Source: Haladaptatus sp. QDMS2
Lineage (GTDB): Archaea > Halobacteriota > Halobacteria > Halobacteriales > Halococcaceae
Length of the DNA: 64,000 bases
Direction: 5' to 3'
Assembly (NCBI RefSeq): GCF_029338295.1
Contig: NZ_CP119792.1
Coordinates: 186,001-250,000 of the forward strand
Below the pieces are notes generated by a model. It searched no databases. It was not told the origin of the DNA and saw only the letters and a list, made by a program, of their open reading frames with translations. The position numbers and the translations under genes were made by a program. Positions 35,138 through 44,712 of this stretch are shown piece by piece; the stretch's first letter is position 1, and every line of letters starts with the position of its first letter.

Positions 35138-35312
35138 GCTAGAGGGTGTCGGTCATGGACTCTTATGTTTGTTGTGTCTCAGTCCACCGAGGGCGGGCGT
35201 GTGCCATGGCTAGACTTATCACGACAGTCTGCAAACGGTTCGACCGAACATGGCAGATGCTGAACGCACGAACAGAGAGACGCAGGTTCGAAAAACCGAC
35301 GGGAGGTAACAG

Positions 35313-36299
35313 ATGGGCACGTACACAATCGTCTTCACGGACCACTCGTTCGAGGACCTCTCGGTCGAACGGTCGGTGCTCGGCGACGACGCGGACTTCC
35401 ACGTTCTCTCAGAAGAAGCGGACGTGAACGCCCTCGCCGACCTCGACGAGGCGGATCGAGACCTGCTCGCTAACGCCGACGCCGTCGTCAACCTCGTCGC
35501 CGAGGTGGACGCCGAAATAATCGCCGAACTGTCGCAGTGTCAGGTCATCTCCCGGTACGGTATCGGCGTAGACAACATCGACCTGGCCGCCGCGACAGAG
35601 CGGGGAATCTACGTGACAAACGTCCCCTCCTACTGCGTCGAGGAGGTTTCGACGCACGCTCTCGCGCTCATTCTCGCGCTGGCCAGACGGCTAAAACCCT
35701 ACGACGAATCGCTCGCCTCGGGAGGGTGGAAGGCCGAACGCGCCCCGCCGATCACCCACCGATTCTCCTCCCAGACGGTCGGCGTCGTCGGATACGGGCA
35801 ACTCGGGCGGCGCGTTGGCGAGAAGGCAGCGGCGCTTGGCGCGACCGTTCTGGCCGCGGACCCGTACCTCGAACCCGGCGACCTCGCGGAGGACGACGCG
35901 TCACTGGTCGAATTCGACGAAGTGGTCGCGAAAGCTGACTTCCTTACCGTGCACACGCCGCTCACCCCCGAAACCCGTGGCCTCATCGACGCCGACGTTT
36001 TCTCCCGGATGAAGTCGTCCGCCCACGTCGTGAACGTCGCCCGCGGCGGCATCGTAGACGAGGACGCACTCGAAGCGGCACTCTCGACGGGGCAGATTGC
36101 CGGGGCCGGCCTCGACGTGTTCGAGACCGAACCTCCCGCGACAGGGAACCCGCTCCGAGGGCACCCACAGGTCATCGCCACCCCGCACCAGGCGTGGTAC
36201 TCGGCTGAGGCAGACCGAGAGCGACGCGAAGTGGTCGCGAAAACGGTGCTGACCGCCCTTCGCGGGTCGCGACCCTCGAACGCGGTCAACGACCCCTGA
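35313..36299 (+). CDS. CtBP-like D-2-hydroxyacid dehydrogenase
   Basis: A protein of 328 aa. GYGQLG NAD motif, catalytic R in NVARGGIVD, E in FETEPPA, H in TPHQAWYS. GIGVDNIDLAAATERG and NVPSYCVEEVSTHA show it belongs with the enzyme at 14402-15418 and animal CtBP-like dehydrogenases. It is followed by a DHDPS-type aldolase in the same direction and shares the divergent region with the thermosome paralogue. Likely a sugar-acid or 2-hydroxyacid oxidoreductase. Confidence 0.9.
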   Translation: MGTYTIVFTDHSFEDLSVERSVLGDDADFHVLSEEADVNALADLDEADRDLLANADAVVNLVAEVDAEIIAELSQCQVISRYGIGVDNIDLAAATERGIYVTNVPSYCVEEVSTHALALILALARRLKPYDESLASGGWKAERAPPITHRFSSQTVGVVGYGQLGRRVGEKAAALGATVLAADPYLEPGDLAEDDASLVEFDEVVAKADFLTVHTPLTPETRGLIDADVFSRMKSSAHVVNVARGGIVDEDALEAALSTGQIAGAGLDVFETEPPATGNPLRGHPQVIATPHQAWYSAEADRERREVVAKTVLTALRGSRPSNAVNDP

Positions 36300-36325
36300 A
36301 TCGCCCGTTCGGACCGCCGACCGTA

Positions 36326-36333
36326 CACTTATC
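36326..36333 (+). promoter_or_regulatory. TATA-like element for the aldolase gene
   Basis: CACTTATC centred about 28 nt before ATG 36358; fits a leaderless transcript independent of the dehydrogenase upstream. Confidence 0.4.
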
Positions 36334-36357
36334 ACTCGCGCCCGCACACCAAGTAGC

Positions 36358-37248
36358 ATGCGAATTTATGGCATGATTCCGCCGATGCTCACGCCAACGC
36401 TGGACCGCGACGGCGGCATCGACGTGGCGGCACTCAGTTCGTTCACCGAATTTCTCGTTGCCGGCGGTGTCCACGGACTGTTTCCGTGTGGCTCTATCGG
36501 CGAGTTCTCCAGCCTCACGCGCGACGAGCGCCGAACCGTGGTCAAAACGGTGGTCGAGGCATCGGGGGACACCCCCGTCATTGCCGGGTGCGGCGGGACG
36601 AGTCTCGCCGGCGTCATCGCGAACGTGGACGCCGCCGCGGACGCCGGGGCCGACGCCGCCGTCGTCGTCACTCCCTACTACCTCTCGACGACACAGGAGG
36701 GCCTTGCGGAGTTCTTTACGCTCGTCGCAGACCGCTCGCCGCTCCCCATCGTACTCTACAACATTCCGCAACTCACCGGGCAAGAAATCGCCGTGGAGAC
36801 GGTAACCGAACTCGCGGCTCACGACTCAATTGTCGCAATCAAGGATTCGTCAGGGAACGCAACCTACCACTACGAACTCGTAGAGATGACACCCGACGAG
36901 TTCTCGGTCATTCAGGGAATCACGGCGCTCGCGCTCTCCTCGCTCGACGCCGGTGCAGACGGCGTCATCGGCGGCCCCGCGAACGTGTTTCCGGGGTTGC
37001 TCGCAGAACTGTACGACGCCTACGAACGCGGCGACCGCGACCGAGCAGTTACCCTCATGAACGACGTGGTGAATCCACTCGTAAGTACCTACGCGTCGCT
37101 TCCCACTCCTGTTGCGATAAAGTTCCTCGCCCGGTGGGGTGGTCACGAGGTCGGCCCGCCACTGGTTCCGCTGTCCGGACTCACCCGAAATCAGGAACAG
37201 CGACTGGTCGATGCGTACGAGACGGTCGAATCGCGCGTGAACCGGTAA
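36358..37248 (+). CDS. DHDPS/KDG aldolase-family protein
   Basis: A protein of 296 aa of the DapA/NAL/KdgA superfamily. Schiff-base K162 (VAIKDSSGN), Y134 (IVLYNIPQ), and the carboxylate loop GSIGEFSSLT (45-54). YNIP and KDSSGN are closer to the family consensus than in the other aldolase at 17217. It sits between a 2-hydroxyacid dehydrogenase and a XacD-like dehydratase, so 2-keto-3-deoxy-pentonate or -hexonate aldolase is a reasonable role; dihydrodipicolinate synthase cannot be excluded. Confidence 0.88.
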   Translation: MRIYGMIPPMLTPTLDRDGGIDVAALSSFTEFLVAGGVHGLFPCGSIGEFSSLTRDERRTVVKTVVEASGDTPVIAGCGGTSLAGVIANVDAAADAGADAAVVVTPYYLSTTQEGLAEFFTLVADRSPLPIVLYNIPQLTGQEIAVETVTELAAHDSIVAIKDSSGNATYHYELVEMTPDEFSVIQGITALALSSLDAGADGVIGGPANVFPGLLAELYDAYERGDRDRAVTLMNDVVNPLVSTYASLPTPVAIKFLARWGGHEVGPPLVPLSGLTRNQEQRLVDAYETVESRVNR

Positions 37249-37316
37249 ATTAGTTCGCGCACGTGAGGCATCCTGGCCCGGAGAAAACCCTTTATCGTCG
37301 GTCGCTAACACGTAGC

Positions 37317-37328
37317 ATGACTGCATGA
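37317..37328 (+). promoter_or_regulatory. Three-codon upstream ORF overlapping the next start by ATGA
   Basis: ATG-ACT-GCA-TGA begins about 24 nt after the TATA-like TTTATC at 37291 and its stop overlaps ATG 37325. If transcription starts at this ATG, as is usual in haloarchaea, the dehydratase start would be reached by termination-reinitiation. Confidence 0.35.
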
Positions 37329-38587
37329 TTGACGAACCAGACTATCGTATCCCACCCGGCGGTGGCGTTCCGTGGCGCGACCTGAGCGTTGACGAAGCAC
37401 ACCGTCCGGCCGAACGCGACATCGAGATTACCAACATCGAGACGATGGCCCTCGCGGGCAACTTCACGTGGGGAATCGTCAAGGTAGAGACGAACACCGA
37501 ACACTACGGCATCGGCGAGACGTTCCGTGCAGAGGCCGCCCTCGACATGGCCGAGCGACTCATCGTGGACCTCGAAGGCGAGAATCCCCTCGACATCGAC
37601 CGACTGGTCGAACTGTTGAACCAGCGATACACCGGTTGTGGCCGCATCGGCCAGTCGGCGTTCACCGGAATCGAGACTGCCCTCTGGGACATCAAGGGGA
37701 AGATCCTCGGCGTTCCTGTCTACGAACTGCTCGGCGGAAAGTACCGCGACCGCATCAAAATCTACTGTGACACCCACGGTGGCGAATCCCTCGGCGAGGC
37801 GGCCCACCGCGACCCGAAAGACGTGTACACACCAGAATCTTACGCGCAGGCCGCTCGCGAGGTGGTCGACGACGGATTCGAGGCGCTCAAATTCGACCTC
37901 GACGTGCCAACGCGTCGTGACGTCGATACCGCCGCACGTCGCCTCGACAACGAGGCCATCGACCACAAAGTGTCGCTCGTCGAGGCCGTTCGCGACGAAA
38001 TCGGCTCCGACATCGACCTCGGGATGGACCTCCACTGGAACTTCACGCTGGAGACCGCTCGCCGACTCGGGAGGAAACTCGAACGGTACGACCTGGCGTG
38101 GCTCGAAGACCCCGTTCCCCCGGGGCAAATCGAGAACCACGCGCTGCTCACACAGGAACTCGACGTGCCGATTCTGACGGGGGAGAACGTCGTCACCGCG
38201 GATGGATTCGACGAACTCGCGCGGGCCGGCGCGATGAACATCGCCGCCCCCGACGTTTCGAAGTGTGGTGGCCTCTGGGAACTCCGAAAAATCGCCTTCG
38301 TCTGTGACCTCCACGGCATCCCGATGGCGACACACAACATCGCGAGTCCCGTCGGAACCGTCGCCGGGGCACACTTCAGTGCGGCAATCCCCAACTTCCT
38401 CGCGATGGAGTACCATGCCCGCGACGTGCCGTGGTGGAACGACCTCGTGGTCAGAACCGCCTCACCAAACGACCCGGTTCTCGAAGCCGGATATGTCGAC
38501 CTCCCGGAGGGACCGGGACTCGGCATCGAGATCGATCCGTCCGTGGCGGAGACCTACCTCACCGACGGTTCGGAACTCATCGTCTGA
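37325..38587 (+). CDS. Enolase-superfamily sugar-acid dehydratase, XacD-like (xylonate/arabinonate type)
   Basis: A protein of 420 aa with a 30-residue N-terminal extension. Motifs: K189-F-D191, D235-L-H237-W (GMDLHW), E261 (LEDPVPP), E287 (TGENV) and H337 (ATHNIASPVG). The DxHW, WLEDPVPP and HN-SPIGT-type blocks match haloarchaeal XacD (D-xylonate/L-arabinonate dehydratase), although GGESLGEA and a different lid suggest another substrate. It would make a 2-keto-3-deoxy acid for the adjacent aldolase at 36358. ABC transporter genes follow. Confidence 0.87.
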   Translation: MIDEPDYRIPPGGGVPWRDLSVDEAHRPAERDIEITNIETMALAGNFTWGIVKVETNTEHYGIGETFRAEAALDMAERLIVDLEGENPLDIDRLVELLNQRYTGCGRIGQSAFTGIETALWDIKGKILGVPVYELLGGKYRDRIKIYCDTHGGESLGEAAHRDPKDVYTPESYAQAAREVVDDGFEALKFDLDVPTRRDVDTAARRLDNEAIDHKVSLVEAVRDEIGSDIDLGMDLHWNFTLETARRLGRKLERYDLAWLEDPVPPGQIENHALLTQELDVPILTGENVVTADGFDELARAGAMNIAAPDVSKCGGLWELRKIAFVCDLHGIPMATHNIASPVGTVAGAHFSAAIPNFLAMEYHARDVPWWNDLVVRTASPNDPVLEAGYVDLPEGPGLGIEIDPSVAETYLTDGSELIV

Positions 38588-38743
38588 GGTGCGCGGGCGC
38601 GCTGGAACCGGTCTCGAAAAGGCCCGTATTTCACCACGTCGTCCGGTCTACGCCCACGATTCGTTTATTCCGCAGGCAGTAAGCGGCAATTATCGCTATT
38701 TTGAAAAACACTTATTACATAGTCAGTAAAAGCCATATGCGTT

Positions 38744-40255
38744 ATGTCACAGGGTGACACGGCTGCGGATGGGTCCGACAGGGATAGCTCCCGGCGGGAC
38801 TTCCTCAAAGTAACCGGCGCTGCGGCAGCGACGGGCGCATTGGGAGGACTCGCGGGTTGTACAGGCGGAGGCGGCGGAGGCGATGGTAATGGTGATGGCG
38901 GTGGTTCTGCGAGCCTCACCATCAACTACCTCTGTGCCGAAGCCGCGGAGAACTCACTTACGAAACCACTGTTCAACAAATCGGTCAAACGATTCGGCGA
39001 CCAGAACGACGTCCAAGTGAATTTGCAGGCGGCGTCCTACGGGGACATCAAGTCGAAGATTTCTTCGACCGTCTCCGCGGGTAACCCACCGACGCTGGCC
39101 GAGTTCGGGTCGGCTGGTCTCGAGTTCTTCTTGGACGATAAGGTTCCAGACCACGGACAATGGGTCGACGAATCGGATTCGTATCCCGACAACTGGAGTG
39201 CCGCGTCGAAGTCCGTCGCCGACTTCCGGGGTACGTACTGGTCGGGCGGTCCGCTTCGCCACTCGGTTTCGAACCTGGGCATTCGCCCGAAAGTGTTCAG
39301 CGAACACGGCGGGGTGTCTGACCCCTTCGAAGACCTGAAGACCTGGAGTGGGTTCTACGACGCGCTCAACCAGATTGCAGAGAGCGACGCAGACATCATT
39401 CCGTACGAGGAAACAGGGGTCTACAACGACTTAGAATCCTACTGGGGTCACGCCCGAACGGCGTACACCGGTGGAGACGACCCGTGGATTCGGGGCGACC
39501 CGGAGAACCCGGAGGTGCTCATCGGAAGCGACGGAGAAAACGGCAAGCGCACTGACGGCATGATAAAGAACGTCGTCAAGCTCGCAAACGAGTTCTCGAG
39601 CGAAAAGTCTGCACAGCGTGGCGACGAGGAGATTCCGTCGCTCATGCTCACAGACCGCGTGGCGTCGTTCACGTACATGACTCAGAACTTCACCCGCTGG
39701 CGGTCGGTGAAGGAGGACGCCAAAATCGGCTGGCACGACGGCGACGGCGACGTGATGTTGCTCCCGAACCCGAAACTCGACGCCGACTACGGCTCGAACG
39801 TCGGTATCAGCGAACTCGAAGGGCTCGAGGGCGAACACGGCGGCCACGTCTGGGCACTCGAGCAGGCCCACGGGGTCTTCGACGTCGGCGACCAGAAGAA
39901 GATGGACGCCGGCTGGGACCTGCAGGTGTTCCTGCGCTCCGACGAAGAGCACGTCTTCGAGTGGCTCGGTGAAGCCTACCCGGCGATTCCGGCGGACGCC
40001 CCGATGCAGGAGGCGCTGCTCAACGAGTACACGGACCTTCCACAGAACTTCACGCAAGTGCTCAAGAACCTGGACAACTACGGTACCCAGTACAACAGCA
40101 CTGGCGCAGACTGGGACGTGAAGGGCACCGACCAGATTCGGTGGACGGACATCAACAAGACGATCAGCCAGTCCATCGCGGGGCAAGAGCCACTGGACGG
40201 GCTGCCGGACAAAATCCGCTCGAACGTGGATACGACGCTCTCAGAGCGCAACTGA
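38744..40255 (+). CDS. ABC transporter substrate-binding lipoprotein (CUT1-like)
   Basis: A protein of 503 aa. The twin-arginine motif SRRDFLK (16-22) and lipobox LAGC with C39 show Tat export and lipid anchoring. A Gly/Asp linker (GGGGGGDGNGDGGG) follows, then an extracellular solute-binding protein of the sugar/oligosaccharide type, with many acidic residues. It captures a carbohydrate for the permeases and ATPase downstream. TATA-like TTATTACA is centred near 38715. It is longer than usual (about 430), which may reflect binding of a larger glycoside or oligouronide. Confidence 0.9.
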   Translation: MSQGDTAADGSDRDSSRRDFLKVTGAAAATGALGGLAGCTGGGGGGDGNGDGGGSASLTINYLCAEAAENSLTKPLFNKSVKRFGDQNDVQVNLQAASYGDIKSKISSTVSAGNPPTLAEFGSAGLEFFLDDKVPDHGQWVDESDSYPDNWSAASKSVADFRGTYWSGGPLRHSVSNLGIRPKVFSEHGGVSDPFEDLKTWSGFYDALNQIAESDADIIPYEETGVYNDLESYWGHARTAYTGGDDPWIRGDPENPEVLIGSDGENGKRTDGMIKNVVKLANEFSSEKSAQRGDEEIPSLMLTDRVASFTYMTQNFTRWRSVKEDAKIGWHDGDGDVMLLPNPKLDADYGSNVGISELEGLEGEHGGHVWALEQAHGVFDVGDQKKMDAGWDLQVFLRSDEEHVFEWLGEAYPAIPADAPMQEALLNEYTDLPQNFTQVLKNLDNYGTQYNSTGADWDVKGTDQIRWTDINKTISQSIAGQEPLDGLPDKIRSNVDTTLSERN

Positions 40256-40265
40256 ACCGGTACAC

Positions 40266-40284
40266 AGAACAATTTTCCATTTTT
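40266..40284 (+). terminator. T-rich stretch after the binding-protein gene
   Basis: Two T-tracts (AATTTTCC and ATTTTTCA) lie just after the stop of the binding-protein gene, in a 209-bp spacer that then carries a new TATA box. Archaeal termination at T-tracts would let the binding protein be made in excess over the permeases. Confidence 0.4.
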
Positions 40285-40410
40285 CACGACACAGAGCGAT
40301 TGCGACCAGTCGCGACCGGATGCTGTTTGGCGTCGATTTCATTCGCGGATACTAATCCAGTGACACGACGGGGCCGTCAGGTGTGAACGTCTCTCGGAGA
40401 TGCACCATTT

Positions 40411-40463
40411 TTTTATACTAGCTTCGTATATTCAACTGTATGCCTATTAGAGGTGGGTGTTAA
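40411..40463 (+). promoter_or_regulatory. TATA box and seven-codon upstream ORF before the permease
   Basis: TTTTATACTA at 40411-40420 is about 26 nt before ATG 40440, which opens a seven-codon frame ending at TAA 40463, one base before GTG 40465. The frame contains GAGGTG (40450-40455), a Shine-Dalgarno match 9 nt before that GTG. Both a leaderless mini-ORF and a later led start are therefore encoded. Confidence 0.4.
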
Positions 40464-40464
40464 C

Positions 40465-41412
40465 GTGTCGCAAGAGCAACGCTCCGCCGACCACATTCGG
40501 CAGAAGTATGGACTGGAAGACCGGACCATCGTAGACCGAATGCGTGAGAACTACGCCGGGTACATCTTCATCATTCCGACGTTCGTGATGTTCACGCTGC
40601 TGTTCTACATCCCGATGTTCCGGGGGATCGTGTTGACGTTCACCGACGCGACCCTCGGTGGCACCAGTGCGAACTTCATCGGGCTCGAAAACTACACCTG
40701 GTTGTTGTCGAACGACCTGTTCGTGTTCGCGCTGGGATGGACCATCGTGTTCGTCATCGCGACGACGTCGCTGCAACTGGGTATCGGGCTCATCGTCGCA
40801 CTGCTGTTGAACGAACTCAGACGTGGCGCGAAACAGACGATGAGCGCCGTGTTGATGTCACCGTACTTCTCCGCGCCGCTCGCGGGCGGTGTCATCTGGT
40901 TCTGGTTCCTTGACGGCGACTTCGGTCTCGTGCCACGCATCGTCGCCGACCTCGGAATGAGTCCGCCGGCGTTCCTCGCCTCCGGATTTTGGCCATACGT
41001 CTCGCTCATCGTCGCCCAGGCCTGGCACGACTTCGCGTACGCGGGTATCATTTACTCGGCGGCGCTCACGTCAATTCCGAGCGAGCAGTACGAGGCGGCC
41101 GCCCTCGACGGTGCGGGTCGCCTGCGTCGATTCCGTGACGTGACGCTACCCCACCTGTTGATTCCGACGGTCATCATCCTCGCGCTGCGGACGGCGTGGA
41201 ACATCGCGGAGTTCGCCCAACCGTTCGAACTCACCGCCGGTGGGCCGGGCACGCGGACGATGTTGCTGTCGATTCTGACCTACGAGGTGGCGTTCGTGCA
41301 ACTGAGCTTCGCTCGGGCGTACACCATCGGCGTCGTGATGATTCTGCTGTCAATGTCGGCGGCCATCATCTACGTCACCGCCATCAAAGAAGAGGAGGAG
41401 CTGTACGTCTAA
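40465..41412 (+). CDS. ABC transporter permease (MalF-like)
   Basis: A protein of 315 aa from GTG 40465; an in-frame GTG at 40453 would add four residues, but the Shine-Dalgarno spacing favours 40465. Six hydrophobic segments, the first at about 33-52, and the cytoplasmic EAA loop EQYEAAALDGAG near residue 210, where the ATPase docks. One half of the membrane channel with the gene at 41415; the stop is 2 bp from that start. Confidence 0.9.
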   Translation: MSQEQRSADHIRQKYGLEDRTIVDRMRENYAGYIFIIPTFVMFTLLFYIPMFRGIVLTFTDATLGGTSANFIGLENYTWLLSNDLFVFALGWTIVFVIATTSLQLGIGLIVALLLNELRRGAKQTMSAVLMSPYFSAPLAGGVIWFWFLDGDFGLVPRIVADLGMSPPAFLASGFWPYVSLIVAQAWHDFAYAGIIYSAALTSIPSEQYEAAALDGAGRLRRFRDVTLPHLLIPTVIILALRTAWNIAEFAQPFELTAGGPGTRTMLLSILTYEVAFVQLSFARAYTIGVVMILLSMSAAIIYVTAIKEEEELYV

Positions 41413-41414
41413 CC

Positions 41415-42263
41415 ATGATTAACGAAACCAAACGAGCGAAGACGCTTCTGTGGGTCGCCATCGCCGTACTCGCCATCTGGGCATTGCTGCCGTACCTGTG
41501 GGTGCTGCGGACGTCGGTGCTTACGAACTTCGCCGCTGTCAGTCCAGAAACCCCATACCTGCCGTTTATGGGCGACAATACCCTCACGCTTGATGCCTTT
41601 ACCCGCATCTGGAATCGGGCGGACTTCCCGCTGTTCTTCCGAAACAGCCTCATCGTCGCCGTCGCCGCGACGGTGCTCTCACTGTTCTTCTCGATTCCGG
41701 GTGCCTACGCTTTCGCGCGACTGGACTTCCCGGGCAGACAACTGCTGTTCTACACGGCAGTGTTCACCATCATGTTCCCGTGGATCGTGCTCACGATTCC
41801 GGTGTACGAGATGTTCTTCACCCTCGGCTGGGTGAACACGCTGTACGGCGTCATCATCGCCGTGGCGATTTTCATCCTGCCCCAGAACATCTGGCTGCTT
41901 CAGGGGTTCTTCAGGCAGGGAATCCCACCCAACATCGAGGAGGCGGCACTGCTCGACGGACACACAGAAATCGGTGCGTTCCTGCGCATCGTCCTGCCGC
42001 TTTCGGCACCCGCAATCGGTGCCGCGGCACTGTTCTCGTTCCTCTCCGGATGGAACAACTTCCTGTGGGTGTTCATCCTGACGAGCGACGAGGAGGTCCG
42101 GACGGCGACAGTCGCTATCCACTACATCCTCGGGAGCGACGTGCTCCGCGAATGGAACATGCTGATGGCCGCCGTCGTGGTGCTCGTCGCGCCACCGGTC
42201 ATCTTCTACGGCATCGCAGAGCGCTACGTCGGAGAAGGGCTCGGTGGTGGTCCCGGTGGATAA
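41415..42263 (+). CDS. ABC transporter permease (MalG-like)
   Basis: A protein of 282 aa from ATG 41415. Six membrane segments and EAA loop NIEEAALLDGHTEIGAF (about 172-188). The second permease of the CUT1 system. A 118-bp spacer separates it from the ATPase gene, with CGTATAAG only 10 nt before that start; I see no clear promoter, so the ATPase is probably co-transcribed. Confidence 0.9.
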   Translation: MINETKRAKTLLWVAIAVLAIWALLPYLWVLRTSVLTNFAAVSPETPYLPFMGDNTLTLDAFTRIWNRADFPLFFRNSLIVAVAATVLSLFFSIPGAYAFARLDFPGRQLLFYTAVFTIMFPWIVLTIPVYEMFFTLGWVNTLYGVIIAVAIFILPQNIWLLQGFFRQGIPPNIEEAALLDGHTEIGAFLRIVLPLSAPAIGAAALFSFLSGWNNFLWVFILTSDEEVRTATVAIHYILGSDVLREWNMLMAAVVVLVAPPVIFYGIAERYVGEGLGGGPGG

Positions 42264-42381
42264 TTCGCCAAACGGGCGCACACCAGCCGCGACTGGACAG
42301 AACGCACGGCCACACGGTGAACGCGGGACCGGCGTGGGCCGAATCGAACACAGCTGTGAAACTCCCGTATAAGACACGACC

Positions 42382-43548
42382 ATGGCAAGCTTGCAACTCG
42401 ACAAACTGACGAAGGTGTTCGATGGGTCTTCCGGGCTCATCGTGGCAGTAGAAGAACTCGACCTCGACATCAAAGACGGCGAATTCATCGTCGTCGTCGG
42501 CCCGTCCGGGTGTGGCAAATCGACCACCCTCCGGATGGTCGCCGGCCTCGAAACCGTCTCAGACGGCGAGATTCGAATCAACGACGAGGTCATCAACGAC
42601 AAAGCGCCGAAAAATCGCGACATCGCGATGGTGTTCCAGAGCTACGCGCTCTACCCGCACAAGACGGTCCACGAGAACATGGCCTACGGTCTGCGCCTCT
42701 CGACGGACCTCGCAGACGAGGAAATCGACAAGCGGGTCGAAGAGGCCGCGACGATGATGGGCATCGAAGACCTCCTCCAGAAAAAGCCCGGGTCACTCTC
42801 CGGCGGGCAACAACAGCGCGTCGCGACAGGACGGGCAATCGTCCGCGAACCCGAGGTGTTCCTGTTCGACGAACCGCTGTCGAACCTGGACGCGAAACTC
42901 CGCCAGCACATGCGGACGGAACTCGCCCGCCTGCACTCCGAACTGGGCATCACGACGATGTACGTGACCCACGACCAGGAGGAGGCGATGACGATGGCAG
43001 ACCGCATCGTCGTCTTGAACGACGGCAAACTCCAGCAGATCGGCGCGCCAAAACAGGTCTACTACGAACCGACGAACGCGTTCGTCGCGGACTTCATCGG
43101 GTCGCCGAGCATGAACTTCTTCGACGCGGAATTGCAGGAAAACGGCGACGGTTCTGGCGTCCTCGTCCACGACAGTTTCACCTACGCCGTCTCGCCTGAC
43201 GTCGTCCGTAACATAGACACGAACGGTGGGTCCACCGAGGTCATCCTCGGCGTCAGACCGGAGAACATCGAACCAGCGACCACCGCGCCGGAGGAAAAGA
43301 CCATCACCGGGAAGGTGGACGTGGTCGAAGTCGTTGGGTCTGACAACTTCATCTACCTCGACCTTGGCGGCAAGGAAGTACGGGTGCGAACCGATTCGGA
43401 CATCGAACCGGACGTTGGGTCCACGTTCACCTTCACTCTCGACGAAGACGACATCCACCTGTTCGATGCCCACTCGGAGGTCGCCCTCACCCACGGAACC
43501 AAAGAGGCAAAGGCAATCCCCGAGTCGGCCCTCGAAACCTCTTCCTGA
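42382..43548 (+). CDS. ABC transporter ATPase (MalK/UgpC-like)
   Basis: A protein of 388 aa. Walker A GPSGCGKST near 39-47, signature LSGGQQQR near 137, Walker B VFLFDEP, D-loop LSNLDA, and switch histidine in VTHDQEE, then a C-terminal OB-fold (TOBE) regulatory domain of about 120 residues. It energises the import system and completes the four-gene transporter at 38744-43548. The type fits import of oligosaccharides or glycosides. Confidence 0.93.
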   Translation: MASLQLDKLTKVFDGSSGLIVAVEELDLDIKDGEFIVVVGPSGCGKSTTLRMVAGLETVSDGEIRINDEVINDKAPKNRDIAMVFQSYALYPHKTVHENMAYGLRLSTDLADEEIDKRVEEAATMMGIEDLLQKKPGSLSGGQQQRVATGRAIVREPEVFLFDEPLSNLDAKLRQHMRTELARLHSELGITTMYVTHDQEEAMTMADRIVVLNDGKLQQIGAPKQVYYEPTNAFVADFIGSPSMNFFDAELQENGDGSGVLVHDSFTYAVSPDVVRNIDTNGGSTEVILGVRPENIEPATTAPEEKTITGKVDVVEVVGSDNFIYLDLGGKEVRVRTDSDIEPDVGSTFTFTLDEDDIHLFDAHSEVALTHGTKEAKAIPESALETSS

Positions 43549-43616
43549 GTCGCACAGACGACCGTTTTTCGCCCGATTCGCGCCGATTTTTCGAGTGTTC
43601 GAGGACCCGACCGCTA

Positions 43617-43624
43617 TCTTTTTA
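43617..43624 (+). promoter_or_regulatory. TATA-like element for the tartrate-dehydrogenase-like gene
   Basis: TCTTTTTA centred about 27 nt before GTG 43648 supports that GTG as the start. Confidence 0.4.
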
Positions 43625-43647
43625 GTGCTATTTGCTAACTCATAGCT

Positions 43648-44703
43648 GTGACATTCGAAATTGCACTCATTCCAGGCGACGGTATCGGCACGGAAGTGAC
43701 GGACGCGACGGTTCCGGTGGTCGAAGACCTCGCGCAGCGACATGGCTTCCACGTCGAGACGACGCGGTTCGACTGGGGCAGCAGGCGGTATCTCGACGAG
43801 GGGGCGATGATGCCGGACGACGCCCTCGACACGCTCGCCGACTTCGACGCTATCTTCCTCGGGGCGGTCGGCCATCCGGATATCAAAGACCACGTCAGTC
43901 TCCGTGGCCTCATCCTCCCGATTCGAAAGGCGTTCGACCAGTACGTCTGCGAGCGACCGTCAGTGCTCATGGAGGGCATCGAAAGTCCCCTCGCGGGGTA
44001 CGAGGGCGGTGATATCGACTTCGTCGTCTACCGGGAGAACACGGAGGGCGAGTACGCGGACGTCGGCGGGCGTGAACATCAGGGCCACGACCACGAAATC
44101 GCCATCCAGAGCGGCGTGTTCACCCGGGTTGGCGTCGAGCGCATCGTTCGGGCTGCCTTCGAGGCGGCCACCGAACGCCGGAACAAACTGACGAACGTGA
44201 CCAAGTCCAACGCGCAAGCCTACGGGATGGTGCTCTGGGACGAGGTGGTAGAGGAAGTGGCAGAAGAGTATCCACAGGTCGAAGTAGAGCGCCTGCTCGT
44301 GGACGCGGCGAGCATGGACCTCATTCGGCGACCGGAGGAGTTCGACGTCATCGTCGCCTCGAACCTGTTCGGCGACATCCTCACCGACATCGGTGCCATC
44401 GTCTCGGGAAGCATGGGCCTCGCCCCCTCCGCGAACTACAACCCGGAAAACGAGTATCCGGGAATGTACGAACCCGTCCACGGGAGCGCCCCTGACATCA
44501 TGGGCAAAGGCATCGCCAACCCGCTCGGAGCCATCCTCTCAGCCTCGATGATGCTCGACGACCTCGGTGAATCGGCCGCCGCGGCCGACCTCTGGGACGC
44601 GGTCGAAGCACAACTCGCAGACCCAGACGCGCCACGAACCGCGGATATCGGCGGCGACGCGGGAACGATGGACGTCGTCGAAGACCTTCGCCAGCGGCTC
44701 TAA
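43648..44703 (+). CDS. Isocitrate/isopropylmalate family dehydrogenase, tartrate/D-malate type
   Basis: A protein of 351 aa starting at GTG. Beta-decarboxylating dehydrogenase blocks: LIPGDGIGTEV, VYRENTEGEYADVGGREHQG, VTKSNAQAYGMVLWDEVVE, ASNLFGDILTDIGA and PVHGSAPDI-GKGIANP. The GEYADVGGRxH form and NAQ are typical of tartrate dehydrogenase/D-malate dehydrogenase rather than LeuB or Icd. It oxidises and decarboxylates tartrate or D-malate with NAD and Mn/Mg. Next to the sugar ABC transporter, it suggests that tartrate or a 2,3-dihydroxy acid is a breakdown product. Confidence 0.88.
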   Translation: MTFEIALIPGDGIGTEVTDATVPVVEDLAQRHGFHVETTRFDWGSRRYLDEGAMMPDDALDTLADFDAIFLGAVGHPDIKDHVSLRGLILPIRKAFDQYVCERPSVLMEGIESPLAGYEGGDIDFVVYRENTEGEYADVGGREHQGHDHEIAIQSGVFTRVGVERIVRAAFEAATERRNKLTNVTKSNAQAYGMVLWDEVVEEVAEEYPQVEVERLLVDAASMDLIRRPEEFDVIVASNLFGDILTDIGAIVSGSMGLAPSANYNPENEYPGMYEPVHGSAPDIMGKGIANPLGAILSASMMLDDLGESAAAADLWDAVEAQLADPDAPRTADIGGDAGTMDVVEDLRQRL

Positions 44704-44712
44704 CCCGGCACA

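Noticed and set aside
35139-35156. Five-codon mini-ORF before the thermosome paralogue
   Set aside because: The TATA-like box is only about 10 nt before its ATG, so the transcript should start after it; not comparable to the three mini-ORFs reported.
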